Assembly: GCA_030680805.1 (NCBI GenBank)
Contig: JAUXUK010000086.1
Location: 1-40,968, forward strand
From: Sulfuritalea sp.
GTDB taxonomy: Bacteria > Pseudomonadota > Gammaproteobacteria > Burkholderiales > Rhodocyclaceae
Length of the DNA stretch: 40,968 nucleotides
Direction: 5' to 3'
In this document: positions 36,036 to 40,968 of the stretch, one piece after another
Layout: every line of letters begins with the position of its first letter
Numbering within the stretch: the first letter of the stretch is position 1
The notes under the pieces: model-generated
The model's database searches: none
The model's input: only the letters and a program-made list of their open reading frames with translations
What the model was told of the DNA's origin: nothing
Program-made: the position numbers and the translations under genes

Positions 36036-36626
36036 ATGCTGAACTCTGCGCTGGCCATCATTCGAGACGAACATCGTTCGCTCGCGGCCGTGGTTCATGG
36101 CTTGAGATACCTTGTGCGCGAGATCAACGAAAGAAACTCGACGCCCGACTTCAGGCTGCTCTGGGCGATGATCTTCTATCTCGACGAGTTTCCGGAAAAG
36201 CTGCATCACCCCAAGGAAAACGCTTATCTCTTCGCCAGACTTCGCCAGCGCACCGGCGAGGCTGACGCGGTGATCGCCGAACTCGAAAGCCAGCACGTGG
36301 CCGGTGCGCGGCACATACGCGACCTGGAACTCGCCCTCGGTCACTACGAGGCCGGAATGCCCGATGGACTGGAGGTGTTTTCCGCGGCAGTGGACAAGTT
36401 TGCCGATGAAACCATGAAGCACATGGCGCTGGAAGAAAGCACCGTTCTGCCGTTGGCGAAAAAGTATCTGACGGGGGAAGACTGGGTCGAGATTGGTGCC
36501 GCCTTCAGCGAAAACGGCGACCCGCGCTTCGATGCCGACGCAGATCAGGAATGCCGCGACCTATTCACACGAATCGTCAATCTGGCGCCGCCACCGATCG
36601 GTGTGGGGCCAGCGAGGAAACAGTAG
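36036..36626 (+). CDS. Hemerythrin HHE-domain protein
   Basis: Product of 196 residues with a HHE cation-binding four-helix bundle: RDEHRSLAAVVHGLRYLV, FPEKLHHPKENAYLF, ELESQHVAGARHI and HMALEESTVLPLAKKYL carry the His/Glu di-iron ligands. It differs in length and sequence from the hemerythrin at 33023-33460, so it is a separate family member. Follows uspA by 24 bases and is closed by a good intrinsic terminator; probably FNR-controlled together with uspA. Role as O2/NO sensor or iron store is unknown. Confidence 0.9.
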   Translation: MLNSALAIIRDEHRSLAAVVHGLRYLVREINERNSTPDFRLLWAMIFYLDEFPEKLHHPKENAYLFARLRQRTGEADAVIAELESQHVAGARHIRDLELALGHYEAGMPDGLEVFSAAVDKFADETMKHMALEESTVLPLAKKYLTGEDWVEIGAAFSENGDPRFDADADQECRDLFTRIVNLAPPPIGVGPARKQ

Positions 36627-36636
36627 CTTCCCCGGC

Positions 36637-36663
36637 ACTGCACGCTCCTGCGTGCAGTTTACT
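36637..36663 (+). terminator. Intrinsic terminator of the uspA-hemerythrin operon
   Basis: ACTGCACGC pairs perfectly with GCGTGCAGT (36637-36645 with 36650-36658) around a TCCT loop, followed by TTTACTT. It begins 10 bases after the hemerythrin stop. The tail overlaps the stop codon of the convergent small membrane protein gene, and the hairpin may serve both strands. Confidence 0.85.
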
Positions 36664-36931
36664 TGCCGCAACCGTCCCCAGAGGATGGGCCCGCACCGAC
36701 CCCCTTGTTCACCTCTGCGGCGCTGCGCTGCAGGAAGCAGGTCATCAGGCTGGATGCCGCACAAACCGTCCAGAAACCAAAGAACCCTATCGAGTAAGTC
36801 GCTATTTTCGAAAGGTGCACCGCCTCGCCAAACAGATAGAACTCCTGCGGGTCGATCACGGTGAAGAAAATGCCTTCGGCGATTCCGGCGACCAGAAAGG
36901 ACGGCCACAGCACCCATAAGATCCTCAGCAT
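36659..36931 (-). CDS. Small membrane protein of the cbb3 oxidase region
   Basis: Product of 90 residues with two hydrophobic segments (ILWVLWPSFLVAGIAEGIFF and ATYSIGFFGFWTVCAASSLM) and a Cys-containing tail. Similar uncharacterised proteins occur beside cco genes in betaproteobacteria as I recall. AAGGAG lies six bases before the ATG, so the start is firm. It is 32 bases downstream of fixH on the same strand. Function unknown; a part in oxidase assembly is a guess. Confidence 0.8.
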   Translation of the reverse strand: MLRILWVLWPSFLVAGIAEGIFFTVIDPQEFYLFGEAVHLSKIATYSIGFFGFWTVCAASSLMTCFLQRSAAEVNKGVGAGPSSGDGCGK

Positions 36932-36963
36932 TTCTCTCTCCTTTGCATCCCTTGCGAAAGCAC

Positions 36964-37512
36964 CTACTTGGCGCTTCGGATGTCCGCGGGTACTTGAATG
37001 GCGACAGCCGGCGACGGCGAACTGCCGATCAGGGTTTCTCCATTGGCCGGCAGGATGACATTCCCCATCAGGCGCCAGGTCTTGCGCTCGTCTTCGAGCA
37101 ACACCAGCCAGTGCCCTGCGGTCGGCAGGCGTATTTCGCCCGAGTAGGTATCTCCCTTCCCCGCCAGCACCCGAAACTGATCGAGGCCGGCACGGGTTGG
37201 ATGCGCAATAGTCACGGCCAGCGTTGGTGGCATCATGAAACTCTTGTCGTTCGCCTGCATTCGCACCGACAGAGTGTCGCCGGCAATTCGCACTCCTGCC
37301 ACCAGCCCCAGTTTGCTTGCCAATTCACTACGGGCAATGGTCTGGTTGGCGGCAAGGCCCTTCCTGTAGTAATCCTCCGTAACCAGCCCATCGTTGCTGA
37401 CCACGGCAAGCCACGCCGTGTAAATCCCCGCGATCACGACGATGAACGGCCCGGCCGCCAAAATCCATGGCCAGGGTTCGCGGTACCAGGGACGACCAAT
37501 TGCGGTATTCAT
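36964..37512 (-). CDS. fixH: FixH family cbb3 oxidase assembly protein
   Basis: Membrane-anchored protein of 182 residues (FixH/CcoH) that stabilises the cbb3 oxidase during assembly. After REPWPWILAAGPFIVVIAGIY comes the membrane segment and the family motif VTEDYYRKGLAANQTI, then a periplasmic domain. ATG at 37512 has AAGGA seven bases before it; another ATG at 37527 overlaps the ccoG stop (ATGA) and is equally possible. The usual next genes ccoI and ccoS do not follow. Confidence 0.92.
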   Translation of the reverse strand: MNTAIGRPWYREPWPWILAAGPFIVVIAGIYTAWLAVVSNDGLVTEDYYRKGLAANQTIARSELASKLGLVAGVRIAGDTLSVRMQANDKSFMMPPTLAVTIAHPTRAGLDQFRVLAGKGDTYSGEIRLPTAGHWLVLLEDERKTWRLMGNVILPANGETLIGSSPSPAVAIQVPADIRSAK

Positions 37513-37523
37513 GTTTTCTTCCT

Positions 37524-38945
37524 TCATGGTTGCAGGAAACTGGCCTTTTCATGCACGGCCACCTTTTCGTCGGCAATCGATTTCACGTCAAAAAAGATCT
37601 GGTTCGAACCCTTCTTGCCTGAGTCCGGCGGCACCCGCACCTGAACCGAGAAACTTCTGGCCGCCGCAGCCGGGACTTCGAGGATGCGCTCGCCCACCAT
37701 GTCGATTCCCGGCAGGCCGGACACGCTCACGGCATAGCGGCGCGGTGTTTCGGACACATTGATGACATGCAGCCGATACACATTCTCGATCAGGCCGCCC
37801 TCGACCTCGCGCGCCAGGGTTGCGCGGTCACGAATGACATCCACGCGCAAGCTCGGCTTGGTGGCGATACCCCAGACAAAGGCCACGCAGATCGCGGCGA
37901 GAATTGCCGAATAGATGATGACCCGCGGCCGGACGACGTGGCCAAGAATCTCCTTCCAGCCCCAATGCGACTCGATCGCATGCTCGGTGGAATAGCGGAT
38001 CAGGCCCTTCGGATAGTCCATTTTTACCATCACCTGATCACAGGCGTCGATGCATGCCGCACAGCCGATGCACTCGTATTGCAAGCCGGCGCGAATGTCG
38101 ATGCCGGTCGGGCAGACCTGAACGCAGATTCCGCAATCAACGCAATCACCCTTGGCAATCGATTGCGGATCAACGCCCTTCTTGCGAGCGCCGCGCGGCT
38201 CGCCGCGCTCCGTATCGTAGGTAATGGTCAATGTATCCGGATCGAACATCACGCCCTGGAAGCGTGCGTAGGGACACATGTGCTTGCATACCTGCTCGCG
38301 CATGTGGCCGGCGAACAGGTACGTGAAGGCGCCGTAGAACAGCATCCAGAAGGTTTCCCACGGTCCCAGCGAGAAACTCCAGAGGGAACTCCACACCGTT
38401 TTGATCGGCGTGAAATAGCCGACAAAGGTGAAGCCCGTCCAGAATGCCAGCAGCCCCCAGGAGGCATACTTGGCCGTGCGCAGCCATAGCTTGCGTCCGC
38501 TCATGGGTGCCGCATCGAGCTTGATCCGCGCGTTGCGCTCGCCCTCGATCTTTTGCTCGATCCAGGTGAATATCTCGGTGTAAACGGTTTGCGGACAGGC
38601 GTAGCCGCACCACAAGCGCCCTCCCACTGCCGTGAACAGGAACAGCGAATACGCCGAAATGATCAGCAGGATGGCGAGGAAGATCACGTCCTGCGGCCAG
38701 AACACCAGCCCGAAGATGTAGAACTTGCGTTCGACCAGGTCGAACAGCACCGCTTGCCGCCCGTTCCAGGGCAGCCAGCAAACGCCGTAATAGATCAGTT
38801 GGGTAATCCAGACCAAGGCCCAGCGCCAGGTAGCGAAGATGCCGCTGACGGCACGCGGGTGCACTTTCTGGTGAACTTCGTAAAGGCTTTCCTCGACGAA
38901 GACGGGTTTGGCTTCCTGCGACGGCCCGGGGGAGGCGGATGTCAT
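37524..38945 (-). CDS. ccoG: cbb3 oxidase accessory protein CcoG (polyferredoxin)
   Basis: Membrane polyferredoxin of 473 residues that reduces Cu2+ to Cu+ for cbb3 oxidase maturation. It has a CGYACPQTVYTE motif, a second WCKH-like CKHMCPYARFQ, two [4Fe-4S] motifs (CVDCGICVQVCP and CIGCAACIDACD), five or so membrane segments and a C-terminal Ig-like domain of the FixG type. The ATG at 38945 has no Shine-Dalgarno sequence; instead a perfect palindrome ends five bases upstream. The gene is separated from ccoP by a terminator, so it needs its own promoter. Confidence 0.95.
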   Translation of the reverse strand: MTSASPGPSQEAKPVFVEESLYEVHQKVHPRAVSGIFATWRWALVWITQLIYYGVCWLPWNGRQAVLFDLVERKFYIFGLVFWPQDVIFLAILLIISAYSLFLFTAVGGRLWCGYACPQTVYTEIFTWIEQKIEGERNARIKLDAAPMSGRKLWLRTAKYASWGLLAFWTGFTFVGYFTPIKTVWSSLWSFSLGPWETFWMLFYGAFTYLFAGHMREQVCKHMCPYARFQGVMFDPDTLTITYDTERGEPRGARKKGVDPQSIAKGDCVDCGICVQVCPTGIDIRAGLQYECIGCAACIDACDQVMVKMDYPKGLIRYSTEHAIESHWGWKEILGHVVRPRVIIYSAILAAICVAFVWGIATKPSLRVDVIRDRATLAREVEGGLIENVYRLHVINVSETPRRYAVSVSGLPGIDMVGERILEVPAAAARSFSVQVRVPPDSGKKGSNQIFFDVKSIADEKVAVHEKASFLQP

Positions 38946-38949
38946 GATA

Positions 38950-38962
38950 ATCGTATTACGAT
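38950..38962. promoter_or_regulatory. Palindrome just upstream of ccoG
   Basis: ATCGTATTACGAT is a perfect 6-1-6 inverted repeat four bases from the ccoG start codon, where a ribosome site should be. It is followed upstream by an AT-rich stretch with TATAAGAAT on the minus strand that could be a -10 region, giving a very short leader. Confidence 0.4.
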
Positions 38963-38980
38963 ATTCTTATAAAGCTGCCC

Positions 38981-39016
38981 AAAAATTCCCCGGCACCACA
39001 CTACGTGGAGCCGGGG
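38981..39016 (-). terminator. Intrinsic terminator of the ccoNOQP operon
   Basis: On the minus strand CCCCGGCTCCAC pairs with GTGGTGCCGGGG (one mismatch in 12) around a 5-base loop, followed by AATTTTT. It lies 13 bases behind the ccoP stop and is a textbook rho-independent terminator separating ccoNOQP from ccoG-fixH. Confidence 0.93.
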
Positions 39017-39029
39017 ATACGCAGCCAGT

Positions 39030-39992
39030 TTACTTCTTTTCTGCCGGCGCGGCTGCGGCCGGTGAACCAGCCGGCGCTGCGGCAGAAGCATCCTTGACAC
39101 CGCCACCCAGTCCATACACATACGCAGTCAGCAGATGCACCTTGGCATCGCCGAGGAACTCGCCGAAAGCCGGCATGCGGTTGGTACGGCCCTTGGTAAT
39201 CGTCTCGACGATGCTTTCCTCGGAACTGCTGTAGAGCCAGACCTTGTCCGTCAGGTTCGGCGCCAGCCCGAGGACGCCCTTGCCGTCCGGCCCATGACAG
39301 GCGGCGCAGGCCGGAGCAAACAGCTCCTTGCCACGCTGGACGCGGATCGAATCGGCGGCGAGGCCCGACAGGGAACGCACATAGTGGGCGAGGTCCTTGA
39401 TCTGGTCACCGTTCAGATCGGGCTTGACACCCTTGGCCGGCATCATGGCGTCGCGGCCCTTCTGGATGGATTCCTTGATCTGGTCCGGTGTGCCGCCAAA
39501 CAGCCAGTCGTTGTCGACCAGGTTGGGGAAGCCGCGTGCGCCCTTGGCATCCGAACCGTGGCACTGCGCACAGTAGGTCAGATACAGGCGCTGACCCATT
39601 TCCCTGGCTTCGCTGTTGGCCGCCACGGCCATGATGTCCTGGCTCTGGAACTTCTTGAAGATCGGCCCGTACTGCTCCTCGGCCTTCTTCATCTCGCCGT
39701 CATACTGGCCGGTGGAAGACCAGCCGAAACCGCCCTGATAGGTGCCCAGGCCCGGATACATTGCAAGATAGAACAGCGAGAAGACGATGGTGATGTAGAA
39801 CAGCCAGCGCCACCAGCTCGGCAAGGGATTGCTGAACTCCTGCAAATCCTCGTCCCAGACATGACCGGTGGTCTCGCCCTCCACATGCTTGGCCGAACTC
39901 TGCATCCAGAGCAACGCGGCACAGGCGATGATACTGGCGAGCACAATGCTTATTACGTAGTAATTCCAGAAGCCGCTGACAAAATCACTCAT
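39030..39992 (-). CDS. ccoP: cbb3 oxidase dihaem subunit CcoP
   Basis: Membrane-bound dihaem cytochrome c, 320 residues, that carries electrons to CcoO/CcoN. Two haem c sites are seen: CAQCH (C141, C144, H145) and CAACH (C229, C232, H233), with Met ligands in MMPAKG and RMPAFG. Two N-terminal membrane segments (residues about 10-30 and 62-80) bracket the typical NPLPSWWRWLFY. An Ala/Pro-rich tail ends the protein. Its start overlaps the ccoQ stop by four bases. Confidence 0.97.
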   Translation of the reverse strand: MSDFVSGFWNYYVISIVLASIIACAALLWMQSSAKHVEGETTGHVWDEDLQEFSNPLPSWWRWLFYITIVFSLFYLAMYPGLGTYQGGFGWSSTGQYDGEMKKAEEQYGPIFKKFQSQDIMAVAANSEAREMGQRLYLTYCAQCHGSDAKGARGFPNLVDNDWLFGGTPDQIKESIQKGRDAMMPAKGVKPDLNGDQIKDLAHYVRSLSGLAADSIRVQRGKELFAPACAACHGPDGKGVLGLAPNLTDKVWLYSSSEESIVETITKGRTNRMPAFGEFLGDAKVHLLTAYVYGLGGGVKDASAAAPAGSPAAAAPAEKK

Positions 39993-40174
39993 GATGATTT
40001 CCTTTCCTGATTCTCCGGAACCTGTGGCACGAACGGGCTGTCATCGTCGAGCGGCAGCATCGCCGCCTCGTCGTATGTCTTCTTGCGCCGGTCCGAGTAG
40101 GCCCACCACACGATGCCAATGAAGGCGATGAACGCCAGCACCGTGAAGAGGGACCGCAGGTCGTTGATGTCCAC
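39989..40174 (-). CDS. ccoQ: cbb3 oxidase small subunit CcoQ
   Basis: Product of 61 residues with one membrane segment (LFTVLAFIAFIGIVWWAYS) and a charged tail, the CcoQ/FixQ pattern; it stabilises the core complex. It starts four bases after ccoO and overlaps ccoP by ATGA, so translation is coupled. Confidence 0.93.
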   Translation of the reverse strand: MDINDLRSLFTVLAFIAFIGIVWWAYSDRRKKTYDEAAMLPLDDDSPFVPQVPENQERKSS

Positions 40175-40178
40175 TTGA

Positions 40179-40790
40179 TTACCTTGTCTGCTTGAGCGCG
40201 AGGCCCAGGCCCTGAAGGTAAGCGATCAATGCGTCGAGTTCCGTCGCGCCTTCGATGGCCTTTTTCGCTCCGGCGATTTCGGCATCGGTATAAGGCACGC
40301 CGACCGCGCGCAGCGCCTTCATCTTGGCGTCGATGGCATCATCCTTGAGCGGACGATCCAGCCAGGCATAGGCGGGCATGTTCGATTCGGGCACCACATC
40401 GCGCGGATTCAGCATGTGAATCTTGTGCCACTGATCCGAATAGCGGCCGCCTACACGCGCCAGATCCGGGCCGGTACGCTTGGAGCCCCACTGGAAGGGA
40501 TGGTCATAGACGAACTCGCCGGCCACGGAGTAGTGGCCATAGCGCTCGGTCTCGGCGCGGAACGGACGAATCATCTGCGAGTGGCAGTTGTAGCAGCCTT
40601 CGCGGATGTAGATGTCACGGCCCGACAAACGCAGCGGGTCATAAGGCTTGACCAGTTCGTTGGTCGGCGTGGTGGTGGATTTCTGGAAGAACAGCGGGAC
40701 GATCTCAAGCAAACCACCCACACTGATGGTGAGGATGGTCAGAACGATAAACAACCCCACGTTCCGTTCGATCTTGTCATGCGTCAACAT
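40179..40790 (-). CDS. ccoO: cbb3 oxidase monohaem subunit CcoO
   Basis: Membrane-anchored monohaem cytochrome c, 203 residues. An N-terminal anchor ([20 protein letters not shown]) precedes the haem site CYNCH (C66, C69, H70) in the family stretch [20 protein letters not shown]; the Met ligand is in ESNMPAY. It follows ccoN by 33 bases in the ccoNOQP order. No anomalies. Confidence 0.97.
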   Translation of the reverse strand: MLTHDKIERNVGLFIVLTILTISVGGLLEIVPLFFQKSTTTPTNELVKPYDPLRLSGRDIYIREGCYNCHSQMIRPFRAETERYGHYSVAGEFVYDHPFQWGSKRTGPDLARVGGRYSDQWHKIHMLNPRDVVPESNMPAYAWLDRPLKDDAIDAKMKALRAVGVPYTDAEIAGAKKAIEGATELDALIAYLQGLGLALKQTR

Positions 40791-40823
40791 GATGTATGGC
40801 TCCTTAATCTGTGCAATCGGGGC

Positions 40824-40968
40824 TTAGTGAGCCGCTGCGGGCGCGAGTACTGGCGCATTGACCGCCTTGCCGCCCGCCATGGTCAGGAACATGTTCCAGG
40901 CCATGATGAACATGCCGGAGAGGAACAACAAGCCGCCGAGCAAGCGTATGGTCCAGAACGGGTAGGTT
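40824..40968 (-). CDS. ccoN: cbb3 oxidase catalytic subunit CcoN, C-terminal part only
   Basis: The last 47 codons of the haem-copper catalytic subunit, cut by the window edge. The visible part contains the final membrane segment (LLGGLLFLSGMFIMAWNMFL) and the tail ending APAAAH, as in CcoN. The haem and CuB ligands lie outside the window. Identity rests on this fragment plus the ccoO-Q-P genes behind it. Confidence 0.9.
   Translation of the reverse strand, partial: TYPFWTIRLLGGLLFLSGMFIMAWNMFLTMAGGKAVNAPVLAPAAAH

Noticed and set aside
36301-36640. Possible fusion of the second hemerythrin with a further domain at its C-terminus
   Set aside because: The extra tail is short, Pro-rich and ends before a strong terminator; no domain is recognisable.

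Overview
The window reads as chromosome of a facultatively anaerobic, respiratory betaproteobacterium, probably Rhodocyclales-like. This placement rests on gene content and protein style, not on a marker gene: a ccoNOQP/ccoG/fixH cbb3 oxidase locus, FNR- and DNR-type regulators, NnrS, class I PHA synthase, glnB next to nadE, and high-GC coding DNA. No rRNA, tRNA, CRISPR array or complete transposase gene was found. No gene-free stretch exceeds 300 bases.

Layout. 1-3744 (minus): a two-partner secretion pair, a large haemagglutinin-like exoprotein cut by the window edge and its Omp85-type transporter. 3980-8283: housekeeping genes (trxB, an Smr-domain protein, glnB, nadE, ppa), with a 118-bp MITE-like repeat between smr and glnB. 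8399-18331 (plus): a roughly 10-kb iron-acquisition locus behind one Fur-box promoter, in the order hemP, periplasmic P19-type iron protein, OprB-type porin, cupredoxin, FtrD-like polyferredoxin, an unknown 87-residue protein, tonB-exbB-exbD, a siderophore-type TonB-dependent receptor and a DUF1513 protein. It resembles an FtrABCD system without the FTR1 permease. 18470-22922 (plus): ahpC, ahpF, dps and catalase behind a good OxyR-type site.

22923-26756 (minus): rhodanese, a CopA-type copper ATPase interrupted by one in-frame amber codon, a CopZ-like chaperone and a SafE-type membrane protein. 26766-33564: hemN and fnr diverge around an FNR box. A second copy of the MITE-like repeat follows fnr, sitting exactly at the stop codons of convergent fnr and sirB. 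Then come sirB, nnrS, a DNR-type regulator, a second NnrS-like membrane protein, a DUF2249 protein and a hemerythrin. 33675-36931: phaC and uspA diverge around a perfect FNR box, followed by a second hemerythrin and a small membrane protein. 36964-40968 (minus): fixH, ccoG, a strong terminator, ccoP, ccoQ, ccoO and the end of ccoN.

The right half forms a low-oxygen, nitric-oxide and copper-haem module. FNR and DNR sense the condition, HemN makes haem anaerobically, the cbb3 oxidase respires, the copper genes would supply its metal, and hemerythrin/NnrS proteins deal with NO or O2. The centre joins iron import (Fur) to peroxide defence (OxyR). The most unusual observations are the amber codon in copA, the FTR1-less iron locus, the paired MITE-like elements, and a heavily over-represented decamer (AGTCGGCGCT) that also marks several gene 3' ends.
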